DNA of 64,000 bases from Liolophura sinensis (GCF_032854445.1 NC_088303.1:813501-877500); one strand, 5' to 3'. Positions 36,930-50,800 are shown, counted from the stretch's first letter. Program-made: numbers and translations. The notes: a model not told the origin generated them from the letters alone.

Positions 36930-38214
36930 GTTGCTCGTTGCTGTTACAATTAAGCCTCAAATCTGGGTTCATATAAAGTCTAATGCCGAAGGCTATATGT
37001 GGAGAGCCACGCCCACACAATCTGTTTCAGTCAAATTCAGTCCAATTCCAGAGGTGAAAAGGGTATGCACTTGGCATCCAGATTCATTTAATCTGACAGA
37101 AACCGACCGAGGTGATCAAATTCTATCGAGGTCAAATTAAATTGAGCATGTGCGCGGAAACTGGAAAGATGGCTCTATACATTTGGACACAAATAAATTT
37201 GCGCAATACTTAGACAACGGAACGTCCACAGTAGCCCGCGACTGTCCTGGAGATGAAAGCCTGTTTGCATGTCAGTCTATCCCACAATGAGTTTAGTACT
37301 TGAATATAAACCTCTTAACCTCCACAGAAAACCGATATTCCAGAGCGTTGCGTGTAAAGAGAACATAGTCTGGGACACATCCGGGAGTATCCACATGTCT
37401 GCGGTCTAAATGCTCTTTACATGGCAGTATATTTACTGATATCAGTACATGTTCGACAGTGCCACCATCTTGGATTTCCTCATGAGTCGTGTATTTCATC
37501 GCAGTGCTATGAATATTGGTCAAATAAACCGAGTAGCGCTTGGCAGCCTACATCCATGAGCAGGTACGAGACTATAAGCCTGTATATTTATATACGCCTA
37601 TATCCGAGCAGACCCATAGGTCGTGCCGAACTGCGGGTCGTAAATAGCCAGCACGCTACGTTGTGGCGGTATTTTATTTTGAGGTACATGTGACCTAGAT
37701 TCTCCCAGTATGAGCACAGTGTGTGGTTATAGGGCATGATGAACACCCAGAGAACTACTGCGAAGGAGGCTGAAGAATGTGACTCGGCGGTCAGACCACA
37801 AAGAACCAAACAGGACCCCAACAGGACAAGCGGTCCGAGTTCAGTTCCCACCCTGGATTGGAAATTTCCAAAATTCAATTGCTATCTTTTTTGATGGGGG
37901 TCTCAGTGTGCTCGTGATACGGCGCACGTTCAGATGTTTTCCAGTAACTTGCCTGAAACCTGTGGTAGACCCCCTGTGAGCATTTCGGGGTTTCACGCTC
38001 ATTAAACTGAACGGCATCGAGTAAATGGAAAACTCTTCAGGACACAGCGAAAAACAAGTAAACAAAGGAGGTGACAATAAAATATGCCAACAGACCCCAA
38101 GTCTTCCGGTCACGTTCAAGGTTGAGGGACAAGGGGACTGGTTGTGGCTGTGCGGCTACGTGTGATCGATACCGATTCAATCGGCGATCAAACAATCGAG
38201 GTGTTGGTTAATTT
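36930..38214. other. 5' flank of THNSL2, no gene seen
   Basis: It should contain the THNSL2 promoter. A TTTATAT on the minus strand near 36980 is about 50 bp upstream of the ATG but is weak. I find no second gene. Confidence 0.35.
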
Positions 38215-40495
38215 TTAGCGAAGGCAGTATAAGAGGCCAACAGCTTCCTTGTCAACATTCGATCAAACAAAAAAAATATCATCTCGGCACTTGAGGGGTA
38301 TGTTAAAAAATGGTCAAAACGGGAGAAAGTGGATTCTTTGGTACTTAACGATTGGCTTGAGATTGTCAAAAAGAAAGTTAGTTTAACTATACACGGTCTA
38401 GACATTGATGCTCTACTTAAAGTTAAACAGGTTTTGAAGGATCCCACTGTGCAAGAGACACTCGCTGACCTTCATAGTAAATTTGTCATCACTGTAGCAG
38501 ACAAGGCTCCTAATAATGTCATCTTTATTTACAAGAATTATTATTATCAAATTCTTGTTTAAGAGCTATGTGCATCTACAACGACATCCATGTATTCTGC
38601 TACTATATGTACTATGGAGGAACTATTTAACAAACATAAAACCCTTCTTAAAGAAAGGCGCATAAATATACGTACCCGTCACACAGAAATACCACAACTT
38701 TACTGGATTACTTAAATGCATAAATCCCCATACAAGGCTCGATTTATTGCAGGTTCAAGAAGCTGTACCACCAAACTCTTGTCAGCCCTACTTACGAGAG
38801 CGTTACAAGAAGTAGTCATTTTGGAATAAGTATTGTTGTGCCATAACAAAAAATTCAGGTGTCAACTGCATGTGGATTCTTAACAACTCCAAACGTCTTA
38901 CAGAAGAACTCGATGCTCATATGCATATACCGTACAAAGACGTATCCACATGGGATTTCTCTACTCTCTATACTGGAATTCCTCACAAAGATCTTATTGA
39001 AAGAATATCGTCGTTAATTGTCTCGGTATTTACTAAAACAGGTCACCGTTACATCAACGTCAGATGCAATAAGGCTTTCTTTAGTTCTACTCTTTATAAA
39101 GGTTGTCGCGATAAAACTGAAATATTGTTGAAAGCGACGTTAAAACTTTCACTCACTCACTCACTCACTTTATAAAGGTTACCACTCATGGGAAGTTACA
39201 TTATTTATTGAATTACTTGAATTTTTCATTAATAACATCTATGTGAAATTCGGAGATACCATTTACCAACAGTGCATAGGTATTCCAATGGGTACCAATT
39301 GTGCGACTCTTTTGGCAAAACCTATACCTGTTTTCATATGAATACGACTATATGCAGAAATTACTTAAAAGTAATATCTTTAAAACTCGATCCTTTTCAT
39401 TTACCAAGCGGTATATTGATGATCTACTGGCGTTAAATAATCCCCATATTGCTGAAGCGGTGAAGGAAATCTATCCGCCTTCATTGGATTTAAAGGAGAC
39501 AACAGATAGTCCTGATGGTACATCTTATTGGATCTATATCTGTACAAAGACGGACAAGGTCTCCTTTCACGCCGCCTTTACGACAAAAGGGATAATTTCA
39601 ATTTTGATATTGTAAATTATCCTTATTTAGATAGCAATATACCAAAGGGTCCTGCATATGGCGTATACATATCTCGCCTTGTAGCATTTGTCAGATCTTG
39701 CGTTAATTGTGATGACTTTAATCTGCGTCACAAGTTGCTAGTTCAAAAACTAGTTTGTCAAGGATACTCCATCAAACGCCTTCATTCTAAGTTTCTCAAA
39801 TTTTACAGTATAACACTCTCGTTGGCAGGTATGGACAGAGCGTTCAGAATCTCTGACGATCTGCATTGTGATCAACTACATAGACGGCGCTGTTATCCCT
39901 ATGTACATATCTATCACGTACATGGTATTTAACAACATAGATGGCGCTGGTTGCCCAGTGTAACCGTCTATCTTGTATGTCGTGTAACATCATAGATGGC
40001 GCCTCTTGTAGCATGAGAACTTTACATATTAACGGGAAAGACGTAATCGTCCGTTACTTTTGAATCACAGTCTGAGCGGTTAGGGTCTGTAACGCTCGTC
40101 ATTTTCAAACTGTATCTAATACCACTTAACCTGGGGATAGGGGCCGTAAAGGTAGCCATGCTCATTACATCAGCATGATGCCTTTATGAACAGTTGCAAT
40201 TAAAGCGCGACTGAGATACTTGTTTAATTGTTATTTGACATGGAACTCATTCACGGACTACGAATTTGAACTTTGATATGGAATTCATGCCTGGAATATT
40301 CATTGTCTGCCCGGCATCAATGAAAACTGATGACCACTTCTCTCTTGTGTGTTACCGGCTTTACTTCTTATTTGTATAATTTCTTTGGAAATGGATCTTG
40401 TGATTATCGACTTGAAACGCCCGTTACGGACTACGACTGGTATATGAATGTCTGACTTGACGCTTATATTCCAATAGCCTACGGTGATCTTACAC
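38215..40495 (+). mobile_element. Penelope-like retroelement, longest copy, frameshifted
   Basis: The reverse transcriptase order is preserved over several frames. NIISALEGYVKKWSKRE and FVITVADKAPNNVIFIYKNYY come first, then WITxMHKSPYKARFIAGS (38.7 kb), DVSTWDFSTLYTGIPH (38.94 kb), IGIPMGTNCA (39.27 kb), TKRYIDDLLALNNP with the catalytic YIDD (39.4 kb), RLYDKRDNFNFDIVNYPYLD and GPAYGVYISRLVAFVRSC. Such RT blocks are typical of Penelope-like elements. I could not find the GIY-YIG endonuclease. Several stops and frameshifts make it inactive. The 3' non-coding tail to about 40490 matches the 12.3-12.4 kb copy. Confidence 0.75.
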
Positions 40496-40650
40496 ATGAA
40501 GTTAATTATGAAGTTGAGGATGATTTATACCTCCAACCCAGTATCCCATGTGGGCCAAGTAACCCATGTAACATCATGTGGACAAGTATGTCAGTTACAT
40601 GCCAAATGCTAGTGGTTCACTCCGGACTCTCCTTCAGTGGCCTCTACCCA

Positions 40651-40808
40651 AAGGCCCGGGGGAGCCGACGACCATCCGCACGTTGTTGGAAAGCCTTCCC
40701 ACGTGCGGCCGGAGAGGAAGCCAGCATTAGCTTGCCGCTTTGGTGAGAGGCTCCTGGATCATTGTGCCACGCTGGCGTGCTAACCGTCTCGGTCATGGAG
40801 GCCCCCGT
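40651..40808 (-). mobile_element. SINE, 5' half with the tRNA-like head, reversed
   Basis: Reading the minus strand: GGGGGCCTCCATGACCGAGA, CGGTTAGCACGCCAGCG, AGGAGCCTCTCACCAAAGCG, then TGGCTTCCTCTCCGGCC and a CGGATGGTCGTCGG block. It shows the full 5' head that other copies lack. The 3' tail is missing. Confidence 0.75.
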
Positions 40809-43530
40809 CAGTAATATATATATATAGTTCTTGGATCAAGACCCAAATTTCAGACACTGGTACCACCCAGGGTGGCCAAATCTCCGTGCTGTTTTTAAGT
40901 TGGTACATATTTATTTCATGTTTTAGTTCATGGTAGTTTGATCATGTTTCGACATAATAGCCGGACACAGACCTCCATTAAAACTTCCGTTTTTCTGTAG
41001 GGACGATTGTAGTTCTGTGTATTTTAGGGTATAAAGTCATTTTTTGCTCCCAGGCGTTCATTTTTGGTGTACACGTGCATGTTTGGTATTAAAATGCTGG
41101 AAACTGTCTAAACTTTGAGGAGGTATGAGCTTTATTGATGAAAGTTTGAAATTCTGGGCGGAAGGACACAAGGTGTGAGGTAGTGATGAGGCTGCAAGTG
41201 ACGTCCCCTTGGCGTTGCTAGGCACGCCTCCCAACAGCCGGCATGGAAAGGTCCAGATTTTGACGGTCAATCTATGTCAAGATTTTTATGGCTGGTTTCT
41301 CAAAGGCTGTTTCTCACAGGCCCGACCAAAGCTTATTGGCCACGGAATGTTTGGGATTGAGCTACAGCGCTAAACGTTAACATTGTCGCTTATGGAAAAT
41401 TAACGGGGGTCTGTACCAACTCATATACTGCCAACAATCATAAAATAACCAGCGCTATTTGAAGATTTCTCTTCACATCCAAAGAACAAAGTGATTCATC
41501 CTACTCATTGTGAAATATGATTGTTTGTGGATGTTTTGACCTTGATGATACATGTAAATCTGTCAGGTGCAGCACTTTTTGATTTAGAAGGAGAATACTC
41601 CCTATAAGAATGGGTTTTCATTGTAGGTTTCCATTAACTCCTACAGTCTTTTTCTGTTTCTCCCCTGCACTATTTCTGAAGGAATGAATGAATGACAAAT
41701 TATGGCTTAACGCCGCCATTTCTGGAGTTAGACTCCTCTTTGTGTAGAATTTAGAGCTGCTAACGCACGACGGTAGTCTTGTCAGGGGAAATATTCTTTG
41801 GTCGAGTTTCTGGATTACTGTTCTAAATATGCTGCCGTCTGTACCAAGCTAAGCAAACTTGATAGGAGGCTTTAATCCTTGAGACATCTTGTCTGATTTA
41901 CTGCTGGGACTGTGTGCACGAACAAATTCATCTCTTAGCAGCGAATATCTTGAGATCTATCAAACAACGTTTTGGGTGGAACCCTGTGGAAGTATTAAGT
42001 GTATCCCTAGAAAATCTTCTACAAGTGAAAGTTACAGGTTAATCACCAGAACCTTTGGATAGTACAATCAAGTCTTTTGAAAATGATACTGAACTTGCAG
42101 TCATGTTACATGTTTCTGATTTCTAGGTTTAGTCCTTAATCTTAGTGTTAGGTGGTACTTTCAATTACCAGTATTCTTGACAGCTGGGTATTTACACTAT
42201 TGATAAACTGTTATTATCCCAGCTGAAAACCTTGCAAATCTTACATGTAAATGTACAGGTCAATTGAATATTCAGCTAAGAGTGAACATGAAATAGAGAC
42301 GAAATGTTAACTACTGAATTTTGAACAAACCACCTTTTTAAATTGGTCTTATGATATAATTAAGTGAGAGTTTCTCCTGCTTTTTGAAATTTCTGCAACG
42401 CGTTATACATGTTTTAAGGCGATTTTTCTTTTTATGTGTGGTAAAGTTACCAATACAGAAAGGTTATCATGTCTTAGTTTACTTCTGCTGACCCCACAAA
42501 CATGTTAGTACAAATTAACGTGTAAACATGCTAGTACCAACTAACCTGTACCTCAGGTGGTACCAACGTCATGTCTGGCCCATGGACTAGTGGTGCGAAT
42601 GTAATAAGCTACAATAAATAGTGCATGTACATATCAAATATACAGTGTATAGATATAGCCTGGGAATGTCTTGTTAATAAATCAGACTGCATTCTACTTA
42701 TATGTTTATAATATTACCCGCATTATTATCACACATTATTGTGTGCATGCAAAATGATGTGGAAAAATCCATTTTCGGACGACGTGGTGAACGAATGTCG
42801 CATACCCTCATGTCGCATCTCGCATAAGGTTAACACTCGACCCCTTAGTCTGTGTATCAGATGGGTACACTGGTCCATTCCCATACACTATAACTGATGA
42901 TTGATTATAACCGTATATAACGGTAACGGCCAAGGACCAGGGGTCTAATATTGGCTTTACAGGTCTGATAAGGGCTCTTTGCAGGTGGTATTTCTGGTCT
43001 GCGCAGGCTTATTGACAGAAACATTCTCTCCTTGTAACGCTCTATCAATAAGGTTGAAATACAGCTGCCCGAGTGGGTGGTGATTTGATGGACCGCGATC
43101 GTATATTCATCATTCACGCGCACTCGTGCACAAAGCAAACTGGGCTAAAGCAATTATATAGCCATTTTACCGGCTACAAAGACTTCAAGTGTTCATTTAC
43201 CTATCATAAATATTCGATAGTATCGCTATTGATATAACTATGTGGCTCGGTTCAAAGGCACGCCACACCTATATTCTACTTGTACCATTTCACAGGGCTA
43301 GAGATTCGGTAAAAAGCAGACCAGATGTACCTGATATTGTAGGAAGGACAAGGGGTGGAAATGGACGAACCCATGGCGATGCCCTGAGGGTAGCAGTTGC
43401 TGTGAGGCTCGTGGATTGGATCCCCGACCCAGAATATATAACCACCGATAGCAGTTTCATAGAACTGGTTATTCCATGGTTAAGCCTAACGTAGAACCTG
43501 CTCATCTGTACACAGATCCGCACAGATATA
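40809..43530. other. Intergenic, no gene seen
   Basis: Unique sequence with a TATATATATA run at its start and a small degenerate SINE-like trace (GGCTTAACGCCGCC) near 41705. No exon with convincing borders was found. Confidence 0.4.
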
Positions 43531-43532
43531 TA

Positions 43533-43614
43533 TGACCGTACAGGTATATGTCCCCGTACAGGTATATGTCCCCGTACAGGTATACATCACCTTACAGGTA
43601 TATATCACCTGATT
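43533..43614. repeat. 18-bp short tandem array, about 4-5 units
   Basis: CCGTACAGGTATATGTCC repeats, then degenerates to CCTTACAGGTATATATCA. Confidence 0.8.
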
Positions 43615-43842
43615 TTGATCGCGGAGAAAGCCCAGTGGAAAGAATCAATATGTCTAGAGTCTTTTCATAACAACGTCTTGGAGTCTCCAAGTGTATTTTC
43701 ATCAATCACTCAGGTGATGCATGTCAAATACCATGTTTGGCACAAAACTTTTATCGGTCTCCAATTGACTATTGAATCAAATGGTATGTTGTTGAATACC
43801 GCCGATGTTTACCGGATAAGAACCATTTCAGATATCAGTCAT

Positions 43843-44541
43843 ATTGTTGATATCTTTGAAGGTAAGCCGACTATTGGAATCACTGTTGTGGTTGCATGGT
43901 AGTTCGACTTCAATGAGGAAATTGCTACCAAGTTTGTCCATCACGTATGAAATCCGACGTTTAAACATAGCACTGTCATAGAACTTAAGACCGATAACCT
44001 GCAGGTGCAGAGATACAATCAGCGTTATTCTGTTATCACAAATCTGAGCTAATAGCTGGTATGATATATAGCCATCCGGTGATTTCAGGGAGTGTAACTC
44101 TAAACGGACACGGTAGTTTTCAGCGTTACGGCTTCGCCCTCATTAGCCCTGTAATCTCTGGATATCCAATACACAACGAATCTGATCACTAACAAGCCGT
44201 TCAGGTAGGTCAAACGGAATGTGTTCAGTCAGGCTTGTGAAGCTACCGATGCCGTTTGAGTCGGCCTGATAGAGCCGGTCCCAGTGTCAGGGAATTTGGC
44301 AGATGTTCTGGGTACTGTCGGTGTGGCACAAAGCGTGGAACTTCAAGACGGGAGTTTGTGCAATTCTTAGCAAAAGTCGGGTGGAACTGAATGCCTTAAT
44401 GTTTCTGGGATCAAAGGCTGAAAACCATTGTACGGCGACCTTTGCTAAACCACCATTGTTATCATCGGGGACTGTTACAACATTGCTTACAAGGAAACTC
44501 GGAGTATGCACGCCACATGCTCTGGAGAATTTAGCATACAC
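43843..44541 (-). pseudogene. Possible decayed coding sequence of unknown family
   Basis: On the minus strand one frame encodes WDRLYQADSNGIGSFTSLTE through VSDQIRCVLDIQRLQG, meets two adjacent stops near 44145, then continues in the same frame for about 100 codons (NYRVRLELHSLKSPDGYISY, YVMDKLGSNFLIEVELPC). An adjacent 84-codon frame lies upstream at 44541-44287. The composition looks protein-like and not repeat-like, but I recognise no family and see no splice sites that would remove the stops. It could be a broken gene or an element remnant. Confidence 0.3.
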
Positions 44542-44739
44542 TGTTTCTGATCATATAGTTCTGCATTAGAATGACCATCAATGAGGGGTGACTTTGTCAG
44601 ACAAGTAAGCGATATATGTGTTTCCTATATTACACATACATTTGCCAAGAACTATATGATTGTGCGACTGAAGGGAAAATATACTACATAGATGAGAGAA
44701 CATGAAAATCCCGGAGTCCTGAAAACTTCTACCTTAGCC

Positions 44740-44831
44740 ATGTACAACAAATCTTTGTTAACAACAGTGTACCGCCAGTACTGGCCAGTTCCAGGATGGA
44801 AAGATCCCGACAAAGACAGCTCCTTTGACAT
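44740..44831 (+). CDS. FAM217-like gene, exon 1 of the coding part
   Basis: ATG at 44740 follows TTCTACCTTAGCC. The AG just upstream suggests a 5' UTR exon further left or a coding extension that I cannot see. It encodes MYNKSLLTTVYRQYWPVPGW and leaves AT, completed to ATG by exon 2. Confidence 0.75.
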
Positions 44832-47800
44832 GTAAGATATGCCCGCTTGTAGTTATGTTAAAGATAAACCAACTAACGTGAAGTATATTTCATATGAAAG
44901 ACCATTATACACTGTTCTCAAACATAGTTGGATTTATTTCTTTAAACCTTTTTCAACCTAGAAGTTGCATTTGAAAATTGGATTCTATGATGGGCTTTCT
45001 GGTCATACTGCGACGAGTGACGCCACATTAGGATTTTACCACTTTACAGGCATGGGCGGCTAGATTTCATCATTCATAATGCATACATATATTTATTTGC
45101 CAGTTGCTTTACTCTGGCGAGCTAGTTTACAAATTTGCCAATTTCTTCACTCTGGCGAGCTGGTTTACAAGCAATGTGGAACATGCAGTCGTTTAAAATA
45201 CACTGGGACCTCGCTAACTGGTTTTGAATTTAAGACTTTGCACCAGTTATATTATCTGGTTATCCACATGAGGTTATCCGCTATAAGATAGGTAAAATGA
45301 GGTTTAGTATAGCCTTCCTTGATATTACCTCTACTTTAATAGGTGTAAATGTGAACTGGCACAAAAGCCAAAGCTAGTTTCAAAAGCGACGAAAAGACGA
45401 GTGCGACCGAAAACCCAACACAAGAAAGAATCGAGACAAATCGAGTCGGAAACCAGTCACACTCCCCAGCGTAACGCCACAGGGTTCTCCAAACTAGATA
45501 TGGTAAGCATGATCATTCGTTCATCGTTCGTTCATCATTCGTTCATAATTACCAAGCTGTAAACTTTAATGGTGAGTTAAAATACAAGTTCATAGTTATA
45601 ACAGGATCAAAACCATGTCATTTTTGATTGATTGATTGATTGATTGATCGCTTCCAGGAGCCCGCAGATTGTCGTTCGTTTGCTTAGTTTTCTCCCACCA
45701 TAATATTTTTGACACCAAACAAATGAACAAATTAATATTTGTTTTCTAGAGATGTAGGGGGGATCATTTAACCCTAGTTATCCTGACTTTTGTGAGAGAT
45801 TTCACGGTTAAAGCATGATGAAATAATGGATTGGTTTGCTTCTGTCTTACTGTTCAATGTAGAAGTTTTCCTGCCTAACTCAGGTCCAAGCTGTGCTGTC
45901 TGTTGTTCATTTCTGCCTTAGTGATGATGATTTGTGGGCAAACTGCTGACGTAGTACTCATGTGCAAGAGAACAACGGTCAGTCAGAATAGGAGCCTTGC
46001 ACAAATATCATATATCTGGTCTTACTTTATGTCGTGCTTGTGAACTATTTCTTTGCTTTACAAGGATAACTACACAGGAACAGTGTGGTATTACCGAAAA
46101 GGATCAAAGAAATTACTGCTTTGGACAAATTTTATTAAAAAAAAATACCGGTATTTCAGTGTGTCAAACTGTCCACTAACTTATTTGTTGTCTTCTCAGG
46201 AAACTCTACATCGGCTTGGTTGGGCAGACAACGATCACGAGACACCTCTTCATAACACAGAGACATCAAAGTCACAAAAAAGTGAGTGAACTGCCGTTAT
46301 ATGACTCCGTCCTAATGTCTTCGTTTCTTTATTTTCTCACATCTTTACTAATTTGTGTTGAAAGTTGTTTTGGAAATGCTGCTTTGCGATTCTTAACCTG
46401 GAAAGTTCTGGAACAATATGTCTAACAAATGGTATAGGCCAATGCGTCGTACGCGTGAAATATTCGTGAGTACGGCGTAAAACACCAAAAATAAATAACT
46501 ATAACTTAAAATATGTTTCAGATGACCTTCCGCGGAAGCTGACCAAGGTAAGACAAGAAAGTAGTCGTGAATCTCAGCTTGTTGTCGTGTCTCAGCCTGT
46601 TGTCGTGTATCTCAGCCTGTTGTCGTGTATCTCAGCTTGTTGTCGTGTATCCCAGTTTGTTGTCATGTACCGCAACTTGTTGTCGTGTATCTCAGCTTCT
46701 TGTCGTGTATCTCAGCCTGTTGTGGTATATCTCAGCTTATTGTCGTGTACCTCATTCTGTTGCCGTGTATCTCAGCTTGTCGTGTATCTCAGCCTGTTAT
46801 CGTGTATTTCAGTCTGTTGCGGTGTATCTCAGCTTGTTGTCGTGTATCTCATCCTGTTGTCGTGTATCTTAGCTTGTTGTCATGTTTCCCAGCCTATGGT
46901 GGTGTATCTCAGCCTGTTGTCGTGTATCCCAGCCTTTTGCCGTGTATCTCAGTCTGTTGTCGTGTTTGTCAGCCTGTTGCCGTGTATCTCAACTTGTCTT
47001 GTATCTCAGTTCATTCTCGTATATCTCTGCCTGTTGTGTATCTCAGCCTGTTGTGGTGTATTTCAGGCTGTTGTCGTCTATCTCAGTCTATTTTCATGTA
47101 TCTCAGCCTGTTGTCGTGTATCTCAGCTTATTGTCATGTTTCCCAGACTATTGTGGTGTATTTCAGCCCGTTGTCGTCTATCTCAGTCTATTTTCATGTA
47201 CCTCAGCTTGTTGTCGTGTATCTCAGCCCGTTGTCGTGTACCTCAGCATTTTGTTGTATATCTCAGCTTTTGTGGTGTATCTCAGTCCATTTTCGTGCAT
47301 CAGCCCGTTGTCGTGTATCTCAGCCTGCTATCGTGTATCTCAACCTGTTGTCGTTTATCTCAGCCTGTTGTCGTGCATCTCAGCCTGTTGTGGTGTATCT
47401 CATCCTGTTGTCGTGTATCTTCGCTTGTTGTGGTGTATCTCAGGGTGTTGTGGTGTATCTTAGCCTGTTGTGGTGTATCTCAGCCTGTTGTGGTGTATCT
47501 TCACTTGTTGTGGTGTATCTCAGCCCGTTGTGGTGTATCTCAGTTTGCTGTTGTGTATTTCAGCCCATTGTGGTGTATCTCAGGCTGTTGTGGTGTATCT
47601 CAGCCTGTTGCCGTGTATATCATCCTGTTGTCGTGTATCTCAGGCTGTTGTGGTGTATCTCAGCCTGTTGTCGTGTATCAGGCTGTTGTCGTGTATCTTA
47701 GCCTGTTGTCGTGTATCAGGCTGTTGTCGTGTATTTCGTCCTGTTGTGGTGTATCTTCACCTGTTGTGGTGTATCTCATCATGTTGTGGTGTATCTTAGC

Positions 47801-50800
47801 CTGTTGTGGTGTATCTCATCCTGTTTTGGTGTATCTCATCCTGTTGTGGTGTATCTCATCCTGTTTTGGTGTATCTTCACCTGTTGTGGTGTATCTCATT
47901 CTGTTGTCGCGTATCTCAGCTTGCTGCTGTGTATCTCAGCCTGTTGTCGTGTATCTCAGCCTGTTGTCATGTATCTTAACCTGTTGTCGTGTATCTCATC
48001 CTGTTGTCGTGTATATCAGCCTGTTGTTGTGTATCTCAACCTGTTGTCGTGTAGGCCTATTTAAGCCCCTTGTTGTGTATCAATACCAGAAGAACTTAAA
48101 GATTTGTCGTATATATGAACTATTAGGTGGTGAGATGGACAGGGCGCCAATAACAACCGACTTGTCAACCATTTAGGAACCTGTCGCACTAGGCCTTTTG
48201 GAAAAGCATCATTTATAATTTAATGTGCAGCATACTTCGATATTTTGTGGGTTTGTAATGGAAGCAGACGCGTCGCAAAAAGTAATTAGCCCAGTCGTAT
48301 ACGAGCTCTTACTACGTACAGTCATGGGTGGCTGCTCATCTGTGCCACGTTTTCACTGACTTCCAAAGTCAGTGTTAGCATCACTAAACCATCCTTGAAC
48401 AGTAATCCTACAGTTTAAACTTTCGAATCGTAGAACCAACGTCCACAATGATACGAGACGGGCTATACGTACATATTTGGCCTAGTACGGCTCGATGGGC
48501 TAAAATGACGCAGACACCGACATGTCCGTAATATACAGTCTGACATGTTACATCGGGACCTCAATTACCGGCCTGAGTAGTGGCAAATTTCAATTCTGGA
48601 AATACAGGTCCGTGCTCAGACATTTATATGCTCAAGTTAGGTATGCTGTACTTGTGATTAACAACATAATGAAGCGCTGGGGTACTTTCCCAGGGGCGAG
48701 TTATATCTGGGACTAACCTACATAGACAGCAAACAGTACAGATTAGTGTCATATATTTGGCAAATATCATAATTACATAATACAGTAATGTTTGACATGC
48801 CTGACATGCGTACTGAAACAGCTTAACTGTAGACTATATAGGTCTAATATACACCAACACAACACGAAAATGGCATCTTAATCACTAGATACTTAACTCT
48901 TGCAATATCTACTTTCACTTTCATTCGTAAAAATACATTTAGATCTTTTTGTTGTTTAATGTTTTTCAAAACTTGAAAGACGCATCAATTTTGGCGATAT
49001 TATGAATAATGCGTGTATTATATGGCATCTAATACGCGAATAAAGACGTATAAATGCCGTGGAAACCAGATGGTATTTATGATTTGATTGCGGTTTAACG
49101 CCTTGATGAAACTACTTGTAAGATGGCGGTAAGGTTTACCCATGGATGGATGTGGAAGCCGCGGTAGTACCAGTGAGGGCTGAATTCGAACCTACAACCC
49201 CACACACCAGAGGATCGATCAGTTGCGCTGGGAACAAGGCATGAATGAGGTTCCATATGATACATGTAACTAAATATGACACGATGTTTTATTATATGTT
49301 AAATGTGACTACAATACAGCATTTAGAGTTATTCTAGACCAGTGATATAATTCCAACTGTTAAGGGCAACTATCAATGCCATTTTTCTACTTGGTTTTAC
49401 TGTCTATGTAGTGTGTCTTTATATTATATAAATGCATGACGGTTGTTATTGCGTGTGGGGGTGCCGGATGACCACGGTTCAGCATATCCATTGCCCATCC
49501 ATTGAGCACTCCTTACCTGGTTATTGAATTGTATTGTCGCAGACTACTGCGTTCTTTTTTATATAACATAACTTAATTAATATTATTCGAAAAAACAAAT
49601 CCCACGAAAATGAACTCGAAGTCACCTTAGCTCGGATAATTTTAGCTGAGTCGGTGTTTTATGTCTTCCTTGCTACTGCCGTTAATGGTGTTGCCAGTTC
49701 AGAGTATAGACCTTTTATAGATTCTCAGAACCCATATAAATTAATCAGTTGTAATTAATTGGCATTGTACGACTTGTAATAGGAGATTTAGATGCAGACA
49801 TAACACGATCTCAATTTGTGGTGTGTGTGTGCAGGGAACATACAGCAGTGTCATACTGCTTAGTCGTGCGCACGTGCTTGGGCTCGGGTGACATTGTGGC
49901 GTTTGTCGGTCGCTAAGCCCCATACACATATAAGCATTGGGCCGTGTACTCGGTGCACTTCAACCATATTCTAGCGCGAGCGTGCTTAGTTACCTGCTCA
50001 CAGGTATAGCCGACTTTTTGCAATCCACTTTTCCCTTTTGTTAACGAAGGCTTTCATGTTTGCACTATGCACCTGCCAGGCCACGCACATGGGAAGGTAT
50101 ACCCTCTGCCCTGTATGAAGTAGGCCGAAAAACACTCGCCCTAGAAGCAAACAGTACTGTGGAATCTGTGTTTCTGTTTTTGTTTTGGATATGTCTACAT
50201 GAAGCTATTCCAACAGACATCCATTTTACCACGCTGGCTGAAGAAGGAAAATCGTTATGCGAAGAATGAGCCGGTATATATAACGGTGGTCAGCGCCTGT
50301 TACACGTATGCCCTGGATGGTTAGTTCGAATCCTCCGTACTGCAGCACCTACTGCTTGTGCTCTCACGGCTGTGTCCGCTGTCATTCGGTGTGACTATAT
50401 AAACACCATGCTTCACGATGACTACTTTCCTCCTCCATGGCAGGCCCAGTTCCGGAAGTTGTCCGAACAGGTGCGAGAGGTCAGTATGGAATTCTCCCGG
50501 CGCTTTAGACCCGCCTCTGCCATACAGGTAAGTCAACACACCTGTACTCAACAGGCTAATTACATACGCCGGCTGCAAACAAAAAAAAAAGGAAAGAAAA
50601 AACGATATGTAAAGCACAAATATGAAATCATACCAAAGGCAGAGCTCATAATTATTTTCTGGTGACTAACCACTTATGGTTATCATATCGATGGATGTCA
50701 TCTTTTACAACAGTGGTTTAATTAACAGTATTATCATTGTCTTAGGATCTGTACTGTACGTAAAGCACAGCTTGTTGAAGTTCACCTATTTGCTTATAAA

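Noticed and set aside
38215-40495. Reverse transcriptase from an LTR or LINE-type element
   Set aside because: The PMGTNCA, YIDD and YDKRDNFNF blocks and their order fit Penelope-like RTs better. No integrase, RNase H, gag or apurinic endonuclease frame is near.
43240-43494. 84-codon plus frame with a GGATTGGATCC box-like motif
   Set aside because: Neither a protein family nor a full tRNA-like structure could be supported.
46587-48176. 529-codon open frame, the longest in the window
   Set aside because: It is read-through of a 20-bp minisatellite without stops. It has no domain, and overlapping frames are equally open. It is intronic to the FAM217-like gene.
50280-50400. Possible tRNA gene near GGTTAGTTCGAATCC
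   Set aside because: A B-box-like motif is present, but I could not form an acceptor stem, anticodon stem or convincing A box. It is more likely a SINE-head trace.
50372-50665. A 97-codon plus frame starting upstream of FAM217-like exon 5
   Set aside because: It runs through a good pyrimidine tract and acceptor at 50443 and beyond a consensus donor at 50527. Only the part between these is supported as coding.
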